A DNA stretch of 40,930 nt from assembly GCA_022446825.1 (NCBI GenBank), contig JAKVBY010000027.1, positions 220,146 through 261,075 on the forward strand, read 5' to 3'. The DNA comes from Pirellulaceae bacterium. Lineage in GTDB: Bacteria; Planctomycetota; Planctomycetia; Pirellulales; Pirellulaceae. Shown here one piece after another: positions 34,430 to 40,930 of this stretch. The position numbers were made by a program, and so were the translations under genes. The notes beneath the pieces are model-generated. The model ran no database searches and was not told where the DNA came from. It saw only the letters and a program-made list of their open reading frames with translations. Every line of letters starts with the position of its first letter. Positions within the stretch are counted from its first letter, which is position 1.

Positions 34430-35887
34430 ATGTTAAGCGTTCTGGGTAATTCGGTGCGGGCTTGCGATGGCTTGAGTCGTCGTGCTGTCTTACGCGCCGG
34501 TGGCAGCGGGTTGTTGGGGATGAGTCTTCCGGACTTGCTTGCTGCTGAGGCAGTCCAGACGCCGCAACAGGTTCGTGCGAAGTCCGTCTTGTTTGTTTTT
34601 CTTTACGGCGGCCCCAGTCAGCTGGAAACCTTTGACATGAAGCCGGATGCACCGAGTAGTATTCGGGGGCCGTTTTCTCCGATCGCCGCGCGCACGCCTG
34701 GCTTGCGAATCTGTGAGCATTTACCCAAGCTGGCCGCCTGCTCGGATCAGTACGCTGTGGTGCGAACGGTGAATCATCCCCAAAATGATCACAACGGGAC
34801 CCACTTCATTCAAACGGGGTATACGCTTCCCCCTGCAGATCGTGGCTCCGCGAATGTTGCTGCGACGGACAAGGATTGGCCTGCCTTTGGATCGGTAATT
34901 TCTTACCTTGATGCGCAGACGCACTCCAGTACCAAAAACCCCTTTCCTCCCTACATCTATTTGCCACGACTGTTAGGTCACTTTGCCGGTTACGACATCA
35001 ACGGCCAATATGCAGGCTGGCTGGGAAAAGCTTGGGATCCGTTGGCGACGGCCATTCGTAAACGCCACGCGGGAGACAATCCGTATTTCCGCGCTTGCAC
35101 CGACGAGGAACTCGATTTTCGTCTGGCCGGACTGGAGCCTCTCCCACAGGTAACTCTGGACCGTTTGAATCAAAGACAAGGTTTGCTCGCGCAGCTGGAT
35201 GCCGAACGCCGCCGTCTGGAACAGACCGAGCGTATTGGGAACTTCAGTACCCGTCGACAGCAAGCCATCAATCTGTTGATGTCAAAGAACGTTGCCGCGG
35301 CTTTCGATGTTCGCCGCGAGCCGGAGGCTTTGCGCGATCGCTATGGTCGTAATCTGTTTGGACAGTCGTTGTTGATGGGGCGCCGTCTTGTGGAAGCGGG
35401 TGCTCGCTTTGTGACGGTCGCCTGGGACATGGCCGTCCGCGGCGATGATACGACGAGTTGGGATAGCCATCGAGATTTGACGCGTGTGATGAAAGATCAC
35501 TTGTTGCCAGGCTTGGACCAAGGTTTGCCAGCCTTGCTCCAAGATATGAGCGAAACGGGTTTGCTGGATGAAACGTTGGTTTTTGTGGCCGGTGAAATGG
35601 GCAGGACACCCAAATTTGAGAATCGTGGTGCGCAAGATGGGCGAGATCATTGGAGCTATTGCTTTCCTTGTCTGTTTGCAGGGGCCGGCACGCGGGGTGG
35701 TGTGCTGTATGGTGAATCCGACGAACACGCCGCTTATCCGACAACGAATCCCGTCTCCCCCGCTGACTTAGCGGCGACGATTTATTCGTCGCTTGGTATT
35801 TCACCCGATTTACGCATCCCGAATGCGTTGGGCCAGCCGGTGCCGCTGGTCGACGGTGGTCGGTCTCTCCACACAGTCTTGGGGTGA
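34430..35887 (+). CDS. DUF1501 Tat-exported protein
   Basis: The 485-aa protein has a twin-arginine signal (SRRAVLRAGGSGLLGMSLPDLL, RR at 17-18) and DUF1501 motifs: FLYGGPSQLETFDMKPDAP, RTVNHPQNDHNG, VTVAWDM, GEMGRTPKF, DHWSYCF and PADLAATIYSSLGI. Its longer form carries an insertion rich in charged residues (AERRRLEQTERIGNFSTRRQ). No strong ribosome binding site lies before ATG 34430; the nearby sequence is the 16-bp duplication. A 15-bp duplication spans its stop codon. No DUF1549/DUF1553 partner follows. Confidence 0.87.
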   Translation: MLSVLGNSVRACDGLSRRAVLRAGGSGLLGMSLPDLLAAEAVQTPQQVRAKSVLFVFLYGGPSQLETFDMKPDAPSSIRGPFSPIAARTPGLRICEHLPKLAACSDQYAVVRTVNHPQNDHNGTHFIQTGYTLPPADRGSANVAATDKDWPAFGSVISYLDAQTHSSTKNPFPPYIYLPRLLGHFAGYDINGQYAGWLGKAWDPLATAIRKRHAGDNPYFRACTDEELDFRLAGLEPLPQVTLDRLNQRQGLLAQLDAERRRLEQTERIGNFSTRRQQAINLLMSKNVAAAFDVRREPEALRDRYGRNLFGQSLLMGRRLVEAGARFVTVAWDMAVRGDDTTSWDSHRDLTRVMKDHLLPGLDQGLPALLQDMSETGLLDETLVFVAGEMGRTPKFENRGAQDGRDHWSYCFPCLFAGAGTRGGVLYGESDEHAAYPTTNPVSPADLAATIYSSLGISPDLRIPNALGQPVPLVDGGRSLHTVLG

Positions 35888-35903
35888 GCAGTGTTGGGGT
35901 GAG
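35874..35903. repeat. 15-bp tandem duplication over a stop codon
   Basis: CAGTCTTGGGGTGAG (35874-35888) is followed by CAGTGTTGGGGTGAG (35889-35903), 14/15 identical. The TGA stop of the DUF1501 gene (35885-35887) is in the first copy, and a TGA is also in the second. Confidence 0.93.
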
Positions 35904-35946
35904 CCAAAATTTAGCTGGGCGAGCTCAACCGTGAATGCTCATGGCA

Positions 35947-37581
35947 TCATTCAAAGCCTAGCCAGGTAATTCCTTGCTCGGTGGTCCGCAACCGCCGGAC
36001 GCGGATGTTGGACTGGGCTCCTTCTTCGTAAAACACGATGAGTACACTGTCGTCTCGCAGGTTTACCAGGGAAGGGTAAGCGCCCGGAGACGAGTCGACG
36101 AGTACATTTTGACTCCAAGTTTGGCATTCGTCTCGTGAGTAACGGATGCTGGTTGATGACGCTCGCAGAAAGTCCTGAGTTGCTGGCAGGCGGTGTGCGA
36201 GAAGAATGGTGCCGTCTGCTGCGCGATGAAGGTAGGGGCAATGTGCTGGAAAGTCGCTCGGTTGACAGGGGGTCCATGAAGTACCACCGTCCTGCGAGCG
36301 AGACCAATGCAGCGGTGCACCCTTGCCACCTCGAAGCGCTGCATAGAGGCTACCATCTTGTAGTTGAATGACGTCGGTCTCGGCATCGAGATAAGCACCC
36401 TGGTTGTCCAATTCGATCAAATCGCTCCAGTTTTTTCCTTGGTCGGTACTCTGGACGACACCCCCATAAGCAACGCCGTCATATTCGCCGTACATGCCCA
36501 GAATAAGGCGGCCATTTTTTAGGATGCGAATGGGGGAACTACAGGCATGCCGGCGGTTAATCACCACAGGGGATGACCACGTTTCCCCTTGATCGGTCGA
36601 TGTAATGACAAAAGAGCCTTGAAAGGAAATCGGTTTATCTGATTGCTTTGTCGGGCGGAGCGAAAAAAAATTGCACAGGAGAGTGCCATTGGGTAGTTGG
36701 ACAATCGACGGATCCCGATCATCGTGGGGACCGTCGTAGACGATGTTCGGTGGGGACCAAGTTCGCCCCTCGTCGCTGGAGAAAGAGCAACTGATGCGAC
36801 CACCACGGGGATGTTGGCTGTCTGGAAGTGACACGTGGGCATAGCCTGAGTAGTAAACGCACATCAAGCGGCCATCCTTCAGCCGGCAAACGTCAGGAAA
36901 AGCTTCGTACCCACCGGCACCGGCGTCCTCCACTACGAAACGCAGCGGCTCGGTGCGCGTGAATTCCTTGGCTGAGGGTTGCGCGGACCCGCTGACCAGA
37001 ATATCTTTAACGTGTGCGATACCCTGGTTTGCGTAGAACCCGATGTGCCCTTGCGACAAGTTGTTGTCGGAAGCTTCGAAAAGTAATTTCTCGTTGAGTG
37101 TCACCCGAATTTTGTTTTCTAGGGCGCTCACGCTGGCTTGATGCCAATCCCCTGCGGGCTTCTCAAGCCCACGAACACGCTGAATTTCATGCCAGGAGTT
37201 CTGAATGCTGGAGCGAAAGAGGATGGCCTGGGTCCGGTCGAAATGTACCGAGTAATAAGTGCGATCGTCGTTGCCACGAAACACAAAGCCACAGGCAAGG
37301 ACTCCTTCAGACGCGGGCTCGACTAAAAATTTTGCCGTCAGGGTTAAGTCAGACCACTGCTGGTGTTTTAAGAGGGCCATCGATTGCTTGTCGCGGCCGT
37401 CGAGAATAAGTTCACCGGCGGTGATGGTCGCCGTTTTGCTCAGCAAGGCCCATTGCGTACTCGTGGTGGGCTGCAGCTTGATTGCCAGTTCCTGGGCCTC
37501 GGTTGCCGTGTTCGCTGAGCAATCGAAAAGTGCGCCACAGAAAATGAAAATGGAGCCTAGTAGAAAATGTTTGCGTGACAT
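35947..37581 (-). CDS. Sialidase-like (BNR/Asp-box) protein with LamG-like N-terminal domain
   Basis: The 544-aa product has a signal peptide (KHFLLGSIFIFCGALFDCSA). A beta-sandwich of the DUF1080/LamG type (about 35-198; LTLTAKFLVEP, SVHFDRTQAILF, HIGFYANQGIAHVKDI) precedes a six-bladed sialidase-like propeller (about 210-544). Asp boxes are visible as SSDEGRTWS, STDQGETWS, STDQGKNWS, SQDGGTSWT and the weak SRDECQTWS. The propeller opens with GGYEAFPDVCRLKDGRLMCVYY, typical of bacterial exo-sialidase-like proteins (GH33 or unassigned). The arginine triad of true sialidases cannot be verified by eye. ATG 37581 has AGGA ten bases upstream and begins the signal peptide; the open frame to 37647 is unlikely. 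It converges with the DUF1501 gene at 35888-35946 and is divergent from the Gfo/Idh gene. Confidence 0.85.
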   Translation of the reverse strand: MSRKHFLLGSIFIFCGALFDCSANTATEAQELAIKLQPTTSTQWALLSKTATITAGELILDGRDKQSMALLKHQQWSDLTLTAKFLVEPASEGVLACGFVFRGNDDRTYYSVHFDRTQAILFRSSIQNSWHEIQRVRGLEKPAGDWHQASVSALENKIRVTLNEKLLFEASDNNLSQGHIGFYANQGIAHVKDILVSGSAQPSAKEFTRTEPLRFVVEDAGAGGYEAFPDVCRLKDGRLMCVYYSGYAHVSLPDSQHPRGGRISCSFSSDEGRTWSPPNIVYDGPHDDRDPSIVQLPNGTLLCNFFSLRPTKQSDKPISFQGSFVITSTDQGETWSSPVVINRRHACSSPIRILKNGRLILGMYGEYDGVAYGGVVQSTDQGKNWSDLIELDNQGAYLDAETDVIQLQDGSLYAALRGGKGAPLHWSRSQDGGTSWTPCQPSDFPAHCPYLHRAADGTILLAHRLPATQDFLRASSTSIRYSRDECQTWSQNVLVDSSPGAYPSLVNLRDDSVLIVFYEEGAQSNIRVRRLRTTEQGITWLGFE

Positions 37582-37867
37582 CGGTGAGGGTCCTGAGTTT
37601 GTGACGTCGGAGTTGGTCGTGTGGCTCGTATGCTCATCTGTCGTCATGATTTTTACTCGGGTTGTCGCGGCGACTTGTTAATTTGCGAGGCTCAAAAATC
37701 TTCTTTTACAGCGACCCTCGTGTCATGACCAGCTAAGAGACCGAGGGGTATCTGGCTGGAAAGAATCAGCGGGGATGGAACAGCAGGTAACACTTTTTAA
37801 TAGGGTAACTTGTTTCTGGTGGGTCTGCCCGCTTCTGCCTGAACGAACTTCAACGATTTGTCATTTG

Positions 37868-37879
37868 GGAAACGTTTCC
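37868..37879. promoter_or_regulatory. LacI/GalR-family-type operator candidate
   Basis: GGAAACGTTTCC is a perfect 12-bp palindrome with the central CG and A/T flanks characteristic of LacI/GalR-family operators (PurR and RbsR sites have the same AAACGTTT core). It lies in the divergent spacer, 227 bp before the Gfo/Idh start and 287 bp from the sialidase-like start. Either gene could be controlled by a sugar-sensing repressor; no repressor gene is in the window. Confidence 0.5.
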
Positions 37880-37996
37880 GGTGGACTCGATGTTTCTTTG
37901 TTTATTCTGGAATTTGCGCTGGTCATAATCGCCGTCCTGATTGAACCCTGTTGTCGAGCGTGGTAGTTTCACTTTTTTCAGGTGCTAACGACCCAT

Positions 37997-38020
37997 TGGG
38001 ATGACAACTGGGATGGCAAC
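37997..38020. repeat. 12-bp tandem duplication
   Basis: TGGGATGACAAC (37997-38008) followed by TGGGATGGCAAC (38009-38020), 11/12 identical, 86 bp before the Gfo/Idh start. Confidence 0.85.
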
Positions 38021-38105
38021 GACCAGCCGTTTTGTTGAACTTTGCTGGCAACCCTTTGGAAAAATTGGCGACTCACTCAATCAGGAACTTTGGCGAGGCG
38101 ACCCC

Positions 38106-39452
38106 GTGACTATTCCCTCAAGAAACCGCCGTGATTTTTTCCGTTTTTCCTCCTCGCTGTTGGCGGGTGGGATGGTGCCTTATTATTTCCACGGTCAGCA
38201 GGCGTGCGGCCAAACGCCGACGGACCGGCCTCTGATCGCGGCGATTGGCGTGGGAGGTCAGGGCACGGGGATTGCCCGGCAGGCCGCCCGTTTTGGAGAT
38301 GTGGTCGCTGTCTGTGATGTCGATCGAAACCACGCAGAACGGGCACAAGCCGACGAGAACTTAGGAAAGGGGAAAGCGGAAACCTATGTCGATTATCGCG
38401 AAGTCCTGGATCGCAAAGATGTGGAGGCGGTAACGATCGGAACCCCCGATCATTGGCACACCAAAATCTCGATCGATGCGATGCGTGCCGGCAAAGATGT
38501 TTATTGTGAAAAACCGTTGAGCCTGACAATTGACGAAGGAAAAAAACTTTGCCAGGTGGCGAAAGAAACGGGACGTGTGTTTCAGGTAGGAACGCAGCAA
38601 AGGAGCCAGACAGATCAGTTTTTGAAGGCGATTGCCATGGTCCGAGATGGTCGGATTGGCAACATCAAACGGATCACCGTGGCGATTGGGGGCTGTGGTG
38701 GTGGAGGGCCGTTCCAGCCCAGCGAAGTCCCTGCGCATTTCGATTACCAGCGTTGGCTTGGGCAGGCGCCGCAGGCAGATTACTTTCCCCAACGCTGCCA
38801 TTTCAATTTCCGCTGGTTTTATGATTATTCAGGCGGGCAAATTACCGATTGGGGAGTCCATCATGTTGACATCGCCCAGTGGGCTATGGGCATGGAGCAT
38901 AGTGGGCCCGTTTCGATCCGCGGGACAGGACGATTCCCTCGACAAGAAGCGAACGCCTATGAAGTGGCGATGCAATTTCGCGTGGAGTGTCAGTTTGCGG
39001 GCGGCATGGAACTGATCATGCGGCACGATACCGACAATGGCATTCTGCTGGAGGGCGATGCCGGCAGAATATTTGTTAATCGGGGCAAATTGACGGGCAA
39101 GCCGGTGGAAATGTTGGCGGACAATCCATTGCCGGAGGATGCGATCAAAAATGTTTACAAGGGGAAGCAACCAGGCGATCACATGCGAAATTTCTTTGAA
39201 TGCATCCAAGATCGGGAGGACCCGATTTCGGATATCTATTCTCAGCACCGTGCTGTCTCTACCTGTCACTTGGCGAATATCTCTTTGCGGCTGGGTCTGA
39301 AGCATGACGCCATCGTCGAGCGGCATGACAACGACGAGTTTACGATTCAAGGCCGTGAGCTTGCCTGGGACGCCGAACAGGAACAAGTGATCGACGACGA
39401 AGAGGCCAATGCCATGCAAAAAAGGTCGCCCCGTGCTGGCTACGAGATTTAA
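38106..39452 (+). CDS. Tat-exported Gfo/Idh/MocA-family oxidoreductase
   Basis: The 448-aa protein begins with a twin-arginine signal (RNRRDFFRFSSSLLAGG, RR at about 8-9), then a Rossmann NAD(P)-binding domain (IAAIGVGGQGTG, 44-55; VVAVCDVDRNHAERA), the conserved EKP (Glu135-Pro137 in VYCEKPLSLT) and a C-terminal Gfo/Idh domain with ITDWGVHHVDIAQW. It probably oxidises or reduces sugars or inositols with tightly bound NAD(P), as in exported glucose-fructose oxidoreductase-like enzymes. The start is GTG at 38106, with GAGG (38095-38098) seven bases upstream; this puts the Tat motif at the N-terminus. An ATG at 38001 would add 35 residues without features. The hydrolase gene follows 92 bp downstream on the same strand, so an operon is likely. 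Confidence 0.88.
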   Translation: MTIPSRNRRDFFRFSSSLLAGGMVPYYFHGQQACGQTPTDRPLIAAIGVGGQGTGIARQAARFGDVVAVCDVDRNHAERAQADENLGKGKAETYVDYREVLDRKDVEAVTIGTPDHWHTKISIDAMRAGKDVYCEKPLSLTIDEGKKLCQVAKETGRVFQVGTQQRSQTDQFLKAIAMVRDGRIGNIKRITVAIGGCGGGGPFQPSEVPAHFDYQRWLGQAPQADYFPQRCHFNFRWFYDYSGGQITDWGVHHVDIAQWAMGMEHSGPVSIRGTGRFPRQEANAYEVAMQFRVECQFAGGMELIMRHDTDNGILLEGDAGRIFVNRGKLTGKPVEMLADNPLPEDAIKNVYKGKQPGDHMRNFFECIQDREDPISDIYSQHRAVSTCHLANISLRLGLKHDAIVERHDNDEFTIQGRELAWDAEQEQVIDDEEANAMQKRSPRAGYEI

Positions 39453-39544
39453 GCTGGCGGATTTGAAGTCGGCACCGGTCGGACCTCGTGGAAGTCGAGA
39501 GACTGCAAAACGGGAAGCAATCCATCAGCAGGGACTGGGAACGA

Positions 39545-40930
39545 ATGCAGCGACAACGGTTACTTTGGTTTCTTCTCGCGCAGCTTGCAGGTACTGGAAT
39601 GGTCTGCCGGGCATGGCAGGACGAGAGTACTTTTCCAGGGACGGAGGCGTTGACTTGGGTCGATCCCTTGAATGTCCGCATGATGGACGGAGCGCATCGC
39701 TATATCGATCGGAAGATACGAGAGTCGGTGCAGGATCGCAAGCGTTTTTGGCAGCCAGATTTTTCTTCTGTGGAGGCCTATGAACGTTCGATTGAGCCCA
39801 ACCGAATCCGGTTCGCAAAACAGATTGGCATTGTTGATCCGCGCGTGCCGGTGCAGGTGAAGCGTGCAGGAGATATTGGCGACCCGCCCCTGATTGCCGA
39901 AACCGATACCTATGTCGTGATGGCGATTCGCTGGACCGTCTTGGACGGTGTGACGGGAGAAGGTTTGTTGCTCAAGCCTCGAGGGACGCCCAAAGGACAC
40001 GTCATCGCGCTTCCGGACGCCGAGCATACACCGGAACAGTTGGTCGGTTTGCGCGCCGGCATTGCGCCGGAATCGCAATTTGCCCGCCGCTTGGCGGAAA
40101 ACGGTTTTCAGGTTGTGGTACCCGTGTTACTTGATCGGACAGCACGCTGGTCGGGAGACTATGTTTCTTCGAAAGGGTCTCCACTTTATGCAAGTTTCAC
40201 GAACCAACCGCATCGCGAGTGGATTCAGCGAATGGCGTTCATGATGGGACGCCATGTGATTGGATATGAAGTGCAGAAGGTGATGTCGCTGGTGGATTGG
40301 TTGCGACAAACGGGTCCTGCGGAGGCCAAGATCGGCATTGCCGGCTATGGCGAGGGCGGATTGATTGCCCAGTATGCCGCCGCGGTCGATTCACGCTTGG
40401 ACGTTGCGTTGGTGAGTGGATATTTTAAGTCGCGGCAGCAAGTCTGGAAGGAGCCACTTTATCGACATGTGTGGGCCTTGTTGCATGAATTCGGTGATGC
40501 GGAGATTGGCACGCTGATTGCGCCGCGCGGTTTGATTGTGGAACACAGTGAAGAGCCGAAGGTCGCTGGACCACCCGACGGCCCGGGTGCGACGGCCGCT
40601 CCGGGACGACTAGAAACGCCTACCTGGGCAAACGTGCGGGACGAGTTTCGTCGTCTTGGCACGCTGTTGAAACCTGGATTCCAGCCACGTGTTTTTGTCG
40701 CTGGTGGCAATCACAAACCGGTTCCTTTTGGCTCTACTAAGGCGCTGGAACAATTCGTCAAACTGCTGGGCGCCTCGACATGGTTGCCGAATTCGGGAGC
40801 TTTGCCGGTCGATCAGCGGACCCACTTCGATCCTGACTTACGACAGAAACGCCAGGTGGAGGAATTAGAGCAGCATGTCCAATGGTTGATTCCGAATTCA
40901 GATCATGTGCGGAGTCGCCTGTGCCGCCAA
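39545..40930 (+). CDS. Secreted alpha/beta-hydrolase-fold protein, C-terminus cut off
   Basis: The frame is open for 462 codons from ATG 39545 to the window end with no stop. A signal peptide begins the protein (QRQRLLWFLLAQLAGTGMVC), followed by about 100 residues unique to this group (WVDPLNVRMMDGAHRYIDRK). An alpha/beta-hydrolase domain comes next: GHVIALPDAEHTP (151-163), GFQVVVPVLLDR (187-198), IGIAGYGEGGLIAQYAAAVD (263-282) and LVSGYF, with SEEPKVAG and GNHKPVPFG further on. The nucleophile elbow is GYGEGG (267-272): the residue that is Ser in GxSxG is Gly269. The fold recalls dienelactone/acetyl-xylan-esterase-type enzymes, but without a serine it may be inactive or use another residue. 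I recall the same GYGEGG in related planctomycete proteins, which would make it a family trait. It follows the Gfo/Idh gene by 92 bp. Confidence 0.82.
   Translation, partial: MQRQRLLWFLLAQLAGTGMVCRAWQDESTFPGTEALTWVDPLNVRMMDGAHRYIDRKIRESVQDRKRFWQPDFSSVEAYERSIEPNRIRFAKQIGIVDPRVPVQVKRAGDIGDPPLIAETDTYVVMAIRWTVLDGVTGEGLLLKPRGTPKGHVIALPDAEHTPEQLVGLRAGIAPESQFARRLAENGFQVVVPVLLDRTARWSGDYVSSKGSPLYASFTNQPHREWIQRMAFMMGRHVIGYEVQKVMSLVDWLRQTGPAEAKIGIAGYGEGGLIAQYAAAVDSRLDVALVSGYFKSRQQVWKEPLYRHVWALLHEFGDAEIGTLIAPRGLIVEHSEEPKVAGPPDGPGATAAPGRLETPTWANVRDEFRRLGTLLKPGFQPRVFVAGGNHKPVPFGSTKALEQFVKLLGASTWLPNSGALPVDQRTHFDPDLRQKRQVEELEQHVQWLIPNSDHVRSRLCRQ

Larger units (their letters stand above)
37582..38105. other. 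Divergent spacer with LacI-type palindrome
   Basis: 524 bp between the sialidase-like gene (minus) and the Gfo/Idh gene (plus). It contains the palindrome at 37868-37879 and a 12-bp duplication at 37997-38020. The plus-strand frame starting at 38001 continues into the Gfo/Idh gene but its first part does not look coding. Confidence 0.55.

Noticed and set aside
38001-38105. 35-residue N-terminal extension of the Gfo/Idh protein
   Set aside because: It would place the Tat motif internally, runs through a tandem duplication, and the GTG at 38106 has a well-spaced GAGG.

Overview
This 40.9-kb window looks like chromosomal DNA of a planctomycete (phylum Planctomycetota, probably Pirellulales-like; the order is an inference). 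The evidence is the gene content: three Tat-exported DUF1501 proteins, a PVC-type heme-binding dehydrogenase with HEAT repeats and a C-terminal CxxCH, a DUF1080 protein, a CotH-kinase/lamin-tail giant, a DUF4838 protein, secreted beta-helix proteins and a Tat-exported Gfo/Idh/MocA oxidoreductase. I see no rRNA, tRNA, CRISPR array, insertion sequence, phage gene or attachment site. Coding density is about 80 percent, and most genes are single units separated by 250-730 bp spacers.

Layout. Positions 1-16503 are mostly minus strand: the start of a secreted protein cut by the window edge, a secreted CE1-like esterase, a 1199-aa CotH/lamin-tail/beta-propeller protein, a two-gene unit (DUF1080 protein, then a 1334-aa SGNH/propeller/HEAT/cytochrome protein, start and stop overlapping as TGATG), a pectate-lyase-like beta-helix protein, a divergent plus-strand DUF4838 protein, and a threonine-synthase-like PLP enzyme. 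Positions 17143-27636 are all minus strand: a Tat-exported TIM-barrel epimerase-like protein, a DUF3592-like membrane protein, an overlapping pair (propeller protein, then Ig-like lipoprotein), an M81 (MlrC-like) metallopeptidase, a DUF1501 protein and a beta-helix lipoprotein. Positions 28246-31929 hold cytoplasmic housekeeping-type genes: two SAM-dependent transferases facing each other and a DEAD-box RNA helicase. Positions 32408-40930 return to secreted functions: two divergent DUF1501 genes, a sialidase-like protein with a LamG-like N-terminus, a Gfo/Idh/MocA oxidoreductase behind a LacI-type palindrome, and a long alpha/beta-hydrolase-fold protein running off the end.

How the genes may work together. 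Most products carry Sec, Tat or lipoprotein signals and belong to carbohydrate-acting or polymer-binding families. The DUF1080 protein, the TIM-barrel protein and the Gfo/Idh protein are the three families of the 3-keto-glycoside (oxidation, elimination, reduction) route for glycan breakdown known from Bacteroides. Here all three appear exported but are scattered over 30 kb. That is suggestive, not proof of a pathway.

The most unexpected non-coding signal is a recurring set of 10-16 bp tandem duplications confined, as far as I can see, to spacers and gene ends: 5207, 10445, 18192, 19998, 20093, 28853, 34387, 35874 and 37997. Their sequences are unrelated to each other but their unit length is similar. 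Two include stop codons. Other points are an alpha/beta-hydrolase protein whose nucleophile motif reads GYGEGG (no serine), an SGNH domain with altered catalytic blocks, and three DUF1501 genes without their usual DUF1549/DUF1553 cytochrome partner.
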